Of a stretch of 64,000 bases of DNA, positions 8,008 through 16,333 are shown one piece after another (positions within the stretch are counted from its first letter, which is position 1; every line of letters begins with the position of its first letter). Under the pieces are notes generated by a model. It was not told where the DNA came from. It saw only the letters and a list, made by a program, of their open reading frames with translations, and did not search any database. The stretch spans positions 1 to 64,000 of the forward strand of contig NZ_JBQCHP010000007.1 in assembly GCF_051954575.1 (NCBI RefSeq), written 5' to 3'. The stretch comes from Dyella_B sp035690825. GTDB lineage: Bacteria > Pseudomonadota > Gammaproteobacteria > Xanthomonadales > Rhodanobacteraceae. A program made the position numbers and the translations under genes.

Positions 8008-10893
8008 ATGCAAGCCCATTACAATCGCCTGTCCATTGCAGTCCGCCTGGCATTGTCCGTCGGCATCGCTTCAACGGCCGCCATCGCCCACGCCCAGGAC
8101 ACCAGCACCCAACAGAACAATCCGGCGCCGCAGAGCACCGCGCAAAACGCCAACGAACAACCGCAGGCGTCGAAGGCCAAATCACTGCAGGCCGTCACGG
8201 TCACCGGCTCGCTGATTCGCCGCGTCGATACCGAAACCGCCAGCCCGGTGATCACACTGGACCGCACCGCGCTCACCGCCAACGGCGCACCGACGCTGGG
8301 CAACGTGCTGCAACAATTGCCCAGCGTTTCCGGCTACGCCACCAACCCCGCCAACAACAGCAACGGCGGCGGCGGCGCCAGCCCCACGCTGGAGGGGGGC
8401 GACGGCGCTTCGCGCGTATCGCTGCGCGGCATGGGCGCCAACCGCACCCTGGTGCTGGTGGATGGCCAGCGCATGGCCAACCAGGATCTCAACATGATTC
8501 CGCAGAACATGATCCAGAGCGTGGACGTGTTGGCGGAAGGCGCATCCACGGCTTATGGTTCGGATGCGGTCGGCGGCGTGGTGAACCTGCATCTGCGCAA
8601 GGATTTCAAGGGCGCCGAATTCAGCATCAATGACGGCATCTCCAGCCATGGCGACAGCCAGCGGCGCGGCTTCAACTTCACCACCGGCGCCAGCGGCGAG
8701 GCCGGCAACATCGTGGCGGGCATCGACTGGAATAAGTACACCCCGACGCTGGCTCCGCGGCGCGGCTTCTCTCAGCGCGCGTTGTATCTGTCCAGCGGCG
8801 TCGCCGTACCGCAAGGTTCGGGCACCATTCCCACCGGCCGCGTCCTGGTTCCGGCCGCGCTCACACCTGGCGGCTGCCATGTGAACGCTGCGGGCAACGC
8901 TTACGTCACCCTGGCCAGCGGCAACGGCAGCAGCCTCGGCGACTACCGCTGTTATGGCGGCTCCAACGACACCTTCAACTACAACGCCTACAACTACATC
9001 CAGACCGAGCAGAAGCGCGTGAACTTCTTCGTGCTCGGCAACTACAACATCACGCCGAACCTCACCGCGTTCGCCAACGTGTTCTACAACCGCACCAATT
9101 CCTCCGGCCAGGACGCCCCGGCGCCCACCAGCACCAACGACGGCTGGTACGTGGCGGCGAACAATCCGATCAATCCGTTCGGCGTCACCTTCGGCGCACC
9201 TCCGGGCTACACCGGCACCAGCTACGTGATAAGCGAGCGCCTCACCGGCCTTGGCACGCGCCTGCACACCTTCGACACCGATAACTTCCAGCTCAACACC
9301 GGCCTGCGCGGCCACTTCGGCCAGACCAGTTGGCTGTGGGACGCGAGCCTCAACTACGGCTACTCGAACCGCAAGCAGACCAACTACAACGAAGTGAACA
9401 TCGCCGACCTGCAAGCGGTGATCAATGGCGGCGGCAACATCTTCAACCAGGCCGATCCTGCGGTGTCGTCGCAATTGGTCAAGGGCGTGGATGCGCCGGT
9501 CTACACGCTCACCAACACGATGAAGCAGGTGCAGTTCAACGCCTCTGGCGAACTGTGGGATCTGCCTGCAGGCGCGATCCAGCTTTCCACCGGCGCGTTG
9601 TATCGCTGGAACTCGATGAACTACACGGTGACGCCGGACGCGATTCTCAATCCGGGCACCGCCACCTGCGCCGTGCTGGCCGAAGCCTGCGGCTCGCCCG
9701 GCCGCGGCAGCATCAACGTGAAGGAGCTTTACGCCGAATCGCTGATCCCGCTGCTGTCGGAAAAGCCCGGCGCTTACTCCTTGAACCTGGATGTGGGCAT
9801 CCGCGCCTCCGACTACAGCACTTCCGGCACCACCACCAACAAGAAGATCGCGCTGGAATACAAGCCGATCGCCGATCTGTTGATACGTGCCACCGCCACC
9901 CAGGTATTCCGCGCACCCAACCTCAACGAGCTGGACGATGGCCTCACCATTGGTGGGCCCACGGTCAACGATCCCTGCGTAGGCCTCAGTGCCGCCACGC
10001 TAGCGGCGCATCCTAACGCCTGCCAGTTCGTGCCGCCGAATTGGGCGGGCAATCCTATCCCGCAGATCACCTCCTATTCTTCAGGCGGCAAACCTGCCGG
10101 CGTCAACCTGAAGCCCGAACATGGCAATTCGTTCGACTTGGGATTGGTGTACTCGCCAAGCTGGCTGGAGGGTTTCTCCACCACCGTGGACGCGTGGCGC
10201 ATCAACCTGCACGACATGCTGACGCCGCTGGCCGCGCAGACGGTGTTTAACGCCTGCTTTGCCAACGACAGCAGCCCGTATTGCAGCTTCATCCACCGCT
10301 ACCCCACCAGCAATGCACTCGCCGGTGCGATCTATTACATGAGCACGCCGGTAGTGAACCTGGGCAACCTGAGCACCAGCGGCATCGATTTCAGCACCAG
10401 CTACGCCATCCCGCATTTCGATGTGGGCAGCTTCAACCCTGGCAACTTCAAGGTGGGGCTCAACACCACCTACACGAGCTCGTTCTACAACGACGCCACG
10501 CCAGGCCAGCCGGGTCAGAAGACGATCGACTATGCCGGCACATACACGCAACAGTTCGGCAGCATCCCCCGCTGGCGCGGTACGCTGACGCTCAACTGGT
10601 CGCTGGGCAACTGGAGTGCGCAGTGGCAGACGCGCTACATCCATCGCATGACGAACCTCAGTGCCGACTACGTTACGGGTGCGCCCGCACCGGTGGCATC
10701 AGTCCTGTACCACTCGGCACAGATCGCCTACACCGTGCCGGCGATCAAGACACGCTTCGAGTTCGGCGTGGACAACATCGCCGACAAGGTACCGCCGCTG
10801 ATCTACCAGAACGGTCCGAACTACAACGTCGATACGTCGACCTATGACGTGCTGGGCCGCTACTACTGGGCCAGGGCCACGGTGAAGTTCTAA
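8008..10893 (+). CDS. TonB-dependent outer-membrane receptor (TBDR1)
   Basis: A 961-residue outer-membrane transporter. The signal peptide ends near residue 30 (ASTAAIAHA, then QD), and a Gln/Asn/Ser-rich linker follows. The plug domain starts around LQAVTVTGSLIRRVDTETASPV, with LRGMGANRTLVLVDGQRM and STAYGSDAVGGVVNL. A long beta-barrel ends in aromatic F (YYWARATVKF), the usual outer-membrane C-terminal signature. It is the same subfamily as the receptor at 33111-36071. The ligand is unknown. The ATG at 8008 is chosen because the signal peptide begins there and GGGGAGTCACC precedes it. A TPR-sulfotransferase gene follows after 52 nt in the same direction, as it also follows the paralogous receptor. 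Confidence 0.92.
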   Translation: MQAHYNRLSIAVRLALSVGIASTAAIAHAQDTSTQQNNPAPQSTAQNANEQPQASKAKSLQAVTVTGSLIRRVDTETASPVITLDRTALTANGAPTLGNVLQQLPSVSGYATNPANNSNGGGGASPTLEGGDGASRVSLRGMGANRTLVLVDGQRMANQDLNMIPQNMIQSVDVLAEGASTAYGSDAVGGVVNLHLRKDFKGAEFSINDGISSHGDSQRRGFNFTTGASGEAGNIVAGIDWNKYTPTLAPRRGFSQRALYLSSGVAVPQGSGTIPTGRVLVPAALTPGGCHVNAAGNAYVTLASGNGSSLGDYRCYGGSNDTFNYNAYNYIQTEQKRVNFFVLGNYNITPNLTAFANVFYNRTNSSGQDAPAPTSTNDGWYVAANNPINPFGVTFGAPPGYTGTSYVISERLTGLGTRLHTFDTDNFQLNTGLRGHFGQTSWLWDASLNYGYSNRKQTNYNEVNIADLQAVINGGGNIFNQADPAVSSQLVKGVDAPVYTLTNTMKQVQFNASGELWDLPAGAIQLSTGALYRWNSMNYTVTPDAILNPGTATCAVLAEACGSPGRGSINVKELYAESLIPLLSEKPGAYSLNLDVGIRASDYSTSGTTTNKKIALEYKPIADLLIRATATQVFRAPNLNELDDGLTIGGPTVNDPCVGLSAATLAAHPNACQFVPPNWAGNPIPQITSYSSGGKPAGVNLKPEHGNSFDLGLVYSPSWLEGFSTTVDAWRINLHDMLTPLAAQTVFNACFANDSSPYCSFIHRYPTSNALAGAIYYMSTPVVNLGNLSTSGIDFSTSYAIPHFDVGSFNPGNFKVGLNTTYTSSFYNDATPGQPGQKTIDYAGTYTQQFGSIPRWRGTLTLNWSLGNWSAQWQTRYIHRMTNLSADYVTGAPAPVASVLYHSAQIAYTVPAIKTRFEFGVDNIADKVPPLIYQNGPNYNVDTSTYDVLGRYYWARATVKF

Positions 10894-10916
10894 TTGCGGA
10901 ACCAGGCAAGCAAGAC

Positions 10917-10944
10917 GCTCCCTCCCTTGCACAGGGGAGGGAGC
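10917..10944 (+). promoter_or_regulatory. Hairpin enclosing the ribosome binding site of the sulfotransferase gene
   Basis: A perfect 10-bp stem, GCTCCCTCCC (10917-10926) with GGGAGGGAGC (10935-10944), around an 8-nt loop. The only Shine-Dalgarno-like sequence for the ATG at 10946 (GGGAGGGAG) is the 3' arm of this stem. There is no U-tract, so this does not look like a terminator. It could limit translation of the downstream gene relative to the receptor. The stem resembles a GC palindrome that also occurs at 57036-57062. Confidence 0.7.
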
Positions 10945-10945
10945 C

Positions 10946-12826
10946 ATGCACCACGCAGTACGCACAGCGCGGATACACCCCCTGAGCATTCCCGATCGCG
11001 AACGAGAAGCCGCCCTGCTCACCGCCTTCAATCAGGGCGACATGGACCGCGTGCTCGCCTTGAGCGAAGCGCTGCCTGAAACCGAAACCACGCTGCTGCT
11101 GCGCGCATTGGCGTTGCGTGCGGCCAACAGGTTGCACGAAGCACGCTCCCTGCTCACGCGCCTCACTCAACTGGCGCCACGCACTTTCGAATACTGGAAC
11201 AACCTAGGCCTGGTCGCGCGCGAATCCGGCGATGTTGAAACTGCCGCCCAAGCCTTGCAGCAGGCCTTGACACTCGCGCCGCAAAGCGCCGATGCGCACT
11301 ACAATCTGGGCCTGCTCCATCTGCAACTTAAGAACTGGCCGGCCGCCCGCGAATCGCTGCTGGGGGCCGTGCAGCTCGCGCCGGATTTCATCGAGGCGCG
11401 CCTGTATGCCGCGCATGCCAGCCATCTATGCGGCGACAATTTCGCCGAAGAAGCGATGCTGGAGAATGCCGCCAGCTGGCCGCCGCTACCTGCGGAGCAG
11501 GCATTGATGCTGGCGAGCATGCTGTCCACGTTAGGCCAGCAAGAAACCGCCTTGCACGCGCTGGACCAGGCGGCGCTGCCCCAGGACGACACGGCTCAAG
11601 CGCTGCGTGGACGCATCATTGCCATGCGTGCCCTGCTGCATGAACGCGGCAACCGGCTCGACCAAGCCGAACGCGAGCTGGCGCAACTGCCGTTGGACGA
11701 TGTATCGACACAGCAACCGGAACTGGCGTGCGCCGCGTGGCTGGCCCATGCCGCCGTCGCCGCGCGTCGTGGCGACCGGGAACGCGCAGCAGTGCTGTAC
11801 GAACGCATCCTTGCTCTTGCCGGCGATACGGAAGTGCGCATCCAAGCCGCCTTCGGTTTGGCCGCCGCACGCGACAAGCAGGCGCGCCACAGCGACGCAT
11901 GGAAGGCCCTGCAACACGCGCATGCCACACAACTCACCGTGGCGCGCGCCATCGTTCCCGAACTGATGGCCCACGATAGCGAGCCGCTGGCGATGGCCGA
12001 TCTTTGCGTCAGCCGCATCGAGCACGATCGCTGGAAACCCCTGGCATCGCCGCGCGCCGACCAGAGCCCGGTGTTCGTGGTCGGCTTTCCGCGTTCGGGC
12101 ACCACGCTGCTGGAGCAGATGCTGGATGCGCACCCCGATTTCTGCGCGATGGACGAGCGCGCCTTTATCCACGAACTGACCGAGCGCATGAACTTCGCCG
12201 GGCAGCCCTATCCTGCTGCCCTTGCCGGGCTCACCCAGATCGAAGCCGATCAGTTGCGCGAGGTGTATGCGGCGATGGTGCGCAAGACCGTTCCCAACCT
12301 TGGAACGCGACGGCTGGTCGACAAAAACCCGCTCAACATGCTGTGCCTGCCGATGATCGCGCGGCTGTTTCCGGAAGCGCGCATCATCCTGTGCCTGCGC
12401 CACCCGTGCGACGTGTTGCTGAGCTGCTACATGCAACCGTTCCGCTCGCCGGCCTTCATGGTGCTGTGCAGTTCACTGGAGCGCCTGGCGCGCAGCTATG
12501 TGCGCGCATTCGAGCATTGGTTCAATCAGGCAGAAATATTTGCACCACGCGTGCTGGAATGGCGCTACGAATCCGTGGTCACCCGTTTCGACGAACACGT
12601 GCAAAGGCTCGGCCATTTCCTCGATGTCGAAGATGCTGCGCCGATGGCGCGCTTCGCCGAACACGCGCGCAGCAAGGGCTACATCAGCACGCCAAGCTAT
12701 GCACAGGTGACGCAAGGCATCCACGGCCGCGCGGTGCATCGCTGGCATGCGTACCGCGAGATGTTCGAGCCAGTGTTGCCGATCCTGCGCCCGATGATGG
12801 AGCGCCTGGGTTACACCGATTCGTAG
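10946..12826 (+). CDS. TPR-repeat sulfotransferase ST1
   Basis: A 626-residue fusion. The N-terminal half is TPR repeats (clear units such as FEYWNNLGLVARESGDVETA and ADAHYNLGLLHLQLKNWPAA). The C-terminal half is a PAPS-dependent sulfotransferase domain: the 5'-phosphosulfate loop VGFPRSGTTLLEQMLDAHP near residue 377, LVDKNPLNM, and a 3'-phosphate motif LRHPCDVLLSCYM near 484. The PRSGTT plus DAHP signature also occurs in tyrosylprotein sulfotransferases, but the acceptor here is unknown. No signal peptide, so presumably cytoplasmic. It is second in a receptor-sulfotransferase operon and closest in motif to ST5 at 31212-33029. The stop TAG (12824-12826) is supplied by the adjoining REP element. 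Confidence 0.88.
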   Translation: MHHAVRTARIHPLSIPDREREAALLTAFNQGDMDRVLALSEALPETETTLLLRALALRAANRLHEARSLLTRLTQLAPRTFEYWNNLGLVARESGDVETAAQALQQALTLAPQSADAHYNLGLLHLQLKNWPAARESLLGAVQLAPDFIEARLYAAHASHLCGDNFAEEAMLENAASWPPLPAEQALMLASMLSTLGQQETALHALDQAALPQDDTAQALRGRIIAMRALLHERGNRLDQAERELAQLPLDDVSTQQPELACAAWLAHAAVAARRGDRERAAVLYERILALAGDTEVRIQAAFGLAAARDKQARHSDAWKALQHAHATQLTVARAIVPELMAHDSEPLAMADLCVSRIEHDRWKPLASPRADQSPVFVVGFPRSGTTLLEQMLDAHPDFCAMDERAFIHELTERMNFAGQPYPAALAGLTQIEADQLREVYAAMVRKTVPNLGTRRLVDKNPLNMLCLPMIARLFPEARIILCLRHPCDVLLSCYMQPFRSPAFMVLCSSLERLARSYVRAFEHWFNQAEIFAPRVLEWRYESVVTRFDEHVQRLGHFLDVEDAAPMARFAEHARSKGYISTPSYAQVTQGIHGRAVHRWHAYREMFEPVLPILRPMMERLGYTDS

Positions 12827-12896
12827 GTTGGGGTGCAAACCCCAACATCACCATGCATGTTGGAGCGGAATGTTGGGGTTTGCACCCCAACCTACA
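12823..12896. repeat. REP paired-dyad element between convergent genes
   Basis: Inverted arms CGTAGGTTGGGGTGCAAAC and its complement around a spacer of about 30 nt. Its left end contains the TAG stop of ST1, and its right end contains, on the other strand, the TAG stop of the beta-hydroxylase gene. The two convergent genes therefore both end inside one repeat, which may also act as a bidirectional terminator. Confidence 0.92.
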
Positions 12897-14097
12897 CGGC
12901 TGCCGCGTTGAAATCGCCAATCGCTTCGATCAACGCGCTGACCGCCTCGCGTTCGGCTTCCGTCAAATCCGGATTCCAACTGTCCAGAATCAACACCGCG
13001 CGCGTTTCGCTACTGCGATTCCAGGCCTCGTGCTCGAACGTGTCATCGAATGTGACGCAGCGCCCTTCCTGCCACGCATGCGTCTCGCCACCCACGCGCA
13101 AGGCGCAGTCGGGCGGCACGATCAACGGCAGATGGGTGACCAGGCGCACGTTGGTCACGCCGGTGTGCGGCAGGATGTGCGTGCCGGGGCTGAGCACGGA
13201 GAACAGCGTTTCCGGCGCGTGCTCGCGGATGTGCGTGAGCGGCAGACTGTCCAGCAGCGCCGCGGTGCGCGGGCACGCCGCCGCGTGTTCATCATAGCGC
13301 TCGCCGTGCCGATAGAAGAAATACGCATCCCAGGCGGCAGGTTGCGGCCCGGAGGATTGCAGCATCGCCTGCTGCGATTGGCCCGGTGGCGCCGCGCCGA
13401 GAAACGCTTCCAGGTTTTGCTCCTGCGCCAGCACGACCCGCAGTTCGTCGCGTACCTCGTCAGCGGCGGCTTCCAGCGCGTCATGCCAGGGAAAGCGTTC
13501 GCGCGGGTAATAGGGTCGACTGGGGATGTCCGGAAAGTACAGAAATTTCGGCCGCTGGCGCGGATCGGCCATGGCGACGGCGCGCTCGCCCAGATAGCCG
13601 TCCAGGCAATGCTGCACCCGTCGCATCTCGCTGGCGCCATAGCGTTGCAGCAAAGGCTCCAGCACGCGATGGAACCAGGCCAGCCGCCCGGCATCGACAT
13701 AATGCATGGCGTGCTTCACCGCCTCGCGCAGGCCGGGTGCGGTAGTGTCGTCGCTCAGCCAGCGCCCTTGGGCTTGCGCAGTGCGCAAGGCGCCGAAATA
13801 CGCCGTCAATGCCTCGTGCGGCTGGCCCAGGCGTTCCAGCGCGATGCCCAAGCGCAGGCGCACCACGAACAACCCCGGCGCCACGCGCAAGGCACGACGC
13901 AGGGTATGGGCGGCAGCGGAAAAGTCGGCGTCGACCAATTGCGCCGTGCCGAGTACCTGCAAGGCCTCCACGTCATCCGGCGCTTCTTCCAGCACGCGCT
14001 TGAACAGCTGCGCGGCCTGCTCCAGATCGTCACGTTCCAGGCACGCACGCGCGGCATCCCGCCATTGCGCAAGCGGCGTTGCAGTGGGCGTGTTCAT
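12892..14097 (-). CDS. TPR plus aspartyl/asparaginyl beta-hydroxylase domain protein (AspH1)
   Basis: A 401-residue protein: TPR-like repeats in about residues 1-130, then a 2-oxoglutarate/Fe(II) oxygenase domain of the Asp/Asn beta-hydroxylase family. The iron site is visible as HTG (His311-x-Gly313) and FEHEAW (His356). The His-x-Gly plus distal His arrangement and the 45-residue spacing match animal AspH, which lacks the usual Asp ligand. Arg318 and His322 lie in the intervening RLVTHLPL. The likely reaction is hydroxylation of a protein or peptide Asp/Asn, or of a small molecule; the substrate is unknown. The ATG at 14097 is preceded by GGGGAGGGG. It is convergent with ST1 and paralogous to the gene at 24766-26082. 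Confidence 0.85.
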   Translation of the reverse strand: MNTPTATPLAQWRDAARACLERDDLEQAAQLFKRVLEEAPDDVEALQVLGTAQLVDADFSAAAHTLRRALRVAPGLFVVRLRLGIALERLGQPHEALTAYFGALRTAQAQGRWLSDDTTAPGLREAVKHAMHYVDAGRLAWFHRVLEPLLQRYGASEMRRVQHCLDGYLGERAVAMADPRQRPKFLYFPDIPSRPYYPRERFPWHDALEAAADEVRDELRVVLAQEQNLEAFLGAAPPGQSQQAMLQSSGPQPAAWDAYFFYRHGERYDEHAAACPRTAALLDSLPLTHIREHAPETLFSVLSPGTHILPHTGVTNVRLVTHLPLIVPPDCALRVGGETHAWQEGRCVTFDDTFEHEAWNRSSETRAVLILDSWNPDLTEAEREAVSALIEAIGDFNAAAV

Positions 14098-14267
14098 ACT
14101 ATCGTTCCCCTCCCCGGCCTGGCCTTTATCGCATACCAGCGGGCGCTTTCCCATCGTATTCGAGAGGAAAAATGGCCACGGCAATCGTTCTGCAACGATT
14201 TCGCCATGGCTCGGTGACCTTGCCGCATCAGACTGCACTCCCGGCGACCAAACCGGGGAGCGATGCC

Positions 14268-15128
14268 ATGGCTATTCTTCGTTGCCGAAGCGCCTTCATT
14301 TCCGACGTCCATCTGGGCACACCGGACTGCAAAGCAGCCTACCTGCTGGATTTCCTGCGCAGCCTGCAATGTGAAAAGCTGTACCTGGTCGGCGACATCA
14401 TCGACCTGGAAGCCTTGAGCCGCCGCCGCTGGTGGCATCCGGACCACGGCACGGTGATCGCCGAGGTGCTGGACATGGCGCGCCGTGGGATCGAGGTGAC
14501 CTACATTCCCGGCAACCACGACTGCGCCTTGCGCGGCCTGGTGGGCCAATCCATCTGCGGCGTGCGCATCGAGTTGAACGCCATCCACGTGGGCGCCGAC
14601 GGCCGCCGCTACCGCGTAAGCCACGGCGACGAATACGATCCCGAACAGATCGGCCGCAGCTGGATGCTGCACCTGGGCGAGGCGATGCATCGCTTCGTGT
14701 GCTGGGGCAACCGCCGCATCAACGCCTGGCGCCGCCGCATGGCGATGCCGTACCTGCCGCTGTCGATCATCGTGAAATCGCACGTCGGCAAGGCGCTGGC
14801 CTATATCCGCGCCTATGAGGAACGCGTGGCCGCCGGCGCGCGCGAACACGGCGTGGATGGCCATATCTGCGGCCATATCCATTTCGGCCAGGTGCGCACC
14901 ATCGACGGCGTGGTCTATCTCAACGACGGTGACTGGGTCGAGCACTGCACCGCGCTGGTCGAGGACGAACACGGCGCGATGGAGCTGATCCACTGGAGCG
15001 AGCAGCCAACCGCCTTGGGCCACGCCAGCCTGGAGCAGGTGCAGCCTTCGCCGATGGCAGCATTGGCGCTGGCGCCGCTGGCGCGACGCAAGAAACCACA
15101 AGACATCGAGCTGCCGTCCGCCGCCTGA
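14268..15128 (+). CDS. LpxH-like metallophosphoesterase (UDP-2,3-diacylglucosamine diphosphatase family, COG2908)
   Basis: A calcineurin-like phosphoesterase of 286 residues with the full metal-site series: SDVHLG, GDIIDLE, IPGNHD, VSHGDEYD and ICGHIHFG. The family includes LpxH, which cleaves UDP-2,3-diacylglucosamine to lipid X in lipid A synthesis. This longer paralogue type may act on other membrane pyrophosphates. Start ATG at 14268, behind GGGGAGCGATGCC; earlier in-frame starts exist from 14079 but would overlap the divergent hydroxylase leader. The Pro/Ala/Lys-rich C-terminal tail is probably unstructured. A REP begins 3 nt after its stop. Confidence 0.8.
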   Translation: MAILRCRSAFISDVHLGTPDCKAAYLLDFLRSLQCEKLYLVGDIIDLEALSRRRWWHPDHGTVIAEVLDMARRGIEVTYIPGNHDCALRGLVGQSICGVRIELNAIHVGADGRRYRVSHGDEYDPEQIGRSWMLHLGEAMHRFVCWGNRRINAWRRRMAMPYLPLSIIVKSHVGKALAYIRAYEERVAAGAREHGVDGHICGHIHFGQVRTIDGVVYLNDGDWVEHCTALVEDEHGAMELIHWSEQPTALGHASLEQVQPSPMAALALAPLARRKKPQDIELPSAA

Positions 15129-15130
15129 GC

Positions 15131-15204
15131 CGTAGGTTGGGGTGCAAACCCCAACATCGGAATGTATGGGGTGCGGGAAGTTGGGGTTCGCACCCCAACC
15201 TACG
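15131..15204. repeat. REP paired-dyad element
   Basis: The same repeat family as at 12823 and 51772: arms CGTAGGTTGGGGTGCAAACC and its near-complement, with one change (TTCGCACC instead of TTTGCACC) in the right arm. It begins 3 nt after the phosphoesterase stop codon. Confidence 0.9.
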
Positions 15205-15284
15205 AAAGGGCCTTGATCCCCGCCGCGTCGCCTGCATTTCGGAAGGGCTACAATTGCCCCTTCTTTGCCGGAGTTCCCTTCCCC

Positions 15285-16211
15285 ATGTCCCTCGAAACCG
15301 CCACCCGCGACCGCATCGAAACCCTGCTGAAAGACCACCGCGTGGTGCTGTTCATGAAGGGCACGCGCCACCAGCCCATGTGCGGCTTCTCCGCCGCCGC
15401 CGTCAACACGCTCAACGAGCTGCTGCCCGACTATCACACCGTGAACGTGCTGGAAGACCAGGACATCCGCGAAGGCATCAAGGCGTTCGGCAACTGGCCG
15501 ACCATTCCGCAACTGTATGTGGAAGGCGAGCTGGTCGGCGGCGCCGACATCATTCGCCAGATGTACGGCAGCGGCGAACTGCACCAGTTGTTCGGCGCCA
15601 CGCCGCCGGATCGCACGCCACCGGAAATCACCATCACCGACAAAGCCGCCGAGGCCATCCGTTCCGGCACCGCCAACGCCCAGGGCATGGCGCTGCATCT
15701 TGAAATCGGCCCCGACCACAGTGCCGGCTTCCAGCTTGCCCCGGCCGGCGACCACGACATCGTGGTCACCGCCAACGGCATCGAGGTCCATTTCGACCCC
15801 GCCAGCGCCCAGCGCGCCAAGGGCATCGTGATCGACTGGGTCTCCACCATGCAGGGCGAAGGCCTGAGCCTGAAGTTTCCCGGCGCCGGCGGCAGCGTCC
15901 AGTCGATGAGCGTGCAGGAGCTCAAGAACCGCCTGGCCGCCGGCAATATCGCCCTGATCGATACCCGCCCCGCCCAGGGCCGCGCCATCGCCAAACCCTT
16001 GCCGCAAGCGCGCATCCTGGAAGAAGAAGGCTACGCCGCACTCGCCAACCTGCCCAAGGAAACCCCGATCGCATTCATGTGCCATCACGGCATCTCCAGC
16101 CGCGGCGTAGCGGAGCAGTTCGTGGCGCATGGGTTTACGCAGGTGTACAGCGTAGATGGCGGTATCGATGCGTGGGCGGCGGAAGTCGATACGAGCGTGC
16201 CGCGGTATTGA
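15285..16211 (+). CDS. Three-domain fusion: Grx4 monothiol glutaredoxin, A-type-like domain, rhodanese
   Basis: A 308-residue cytosolic protein. Residues 1-105 are a monothiol glutaredoxin with the CGFS active site (Cys33 in QPMCGFSAAA) and the GSH/Fe-S motif WPTIPQLYV, typical of Fe-S cluster carriers. Residues about 115-205 resemble an A-type/HesB-like scaffold (ITITDKAAEAI, GFQLAP, IVIDWVSTMQGEGL), but the conserved Cys residues of A-type carriers are not visible. Residues about 210-308 are a rhodanese domain with the active loop CHHGISSRG (Cys266). I infer a role in Fe-S cluster or sulfur trafficking. Monocistronic, convergent with the PKHD dioxygenase. Confidence 0.88.
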   Translation: MSLETATRDRIETLLKDHRVVLFMKGTRHQPMCGFSAAAVNTLNELLPDYHTVNVLEDQDIREGIKAFGNWPTIPQLYVEGELVGGADIIRQMYGSGELHQLFGATPPDRTPPEITITDKAAEAIRSGTANAQGMALHLEIGPDHSAGFQLAPAGDHDIVVTANGIEVHFDPASAQRAKGIVIDWVSTMQGEGLSLKFPGAGGSVQSMSVQELKNRLAAGNIALIDTRPAQGRAIAKPLPQARILEEEGYAALANLPKETPIAFMCHHGISSRGVAEQFVAHGFTQVYSVDGGIDAWAAEVDTSVPRY

Positions 16212-16269
16212 TCCGGCCGCACGCATCGCGGATCAAAGGCAAGCTCCCGGCAAATCCACCGGAAACCAC

Positions 16270-16295
16270 CATTGCGCGGTCGATGCCGCGCAATG
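16270..16295. terminator. Bidirectional hairpin between convergent genes
   Basis: A perfect 10-bp stem, CATTGCGCGG/CCGCGCAATG, with a 6-nt loop, midway between the glutaredoxin stop (16211) and the dioxygenase stop (16334). It lacks a strong U-tract on either strand, so its terminator role is inferred from position. Confidence 0.5.
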
Positions 16296-16333
16296 TGAGG
16301 ACAAACCCAGGCGCTTTAATGCATGGGCGCCTG

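Noticed and set aside
10917..10944. Intrinsic terminator after TBDR1
   Set aside because: Stem is perfect but no U-tract follows and the 3' arm is the ribosome binding site of the next gene.
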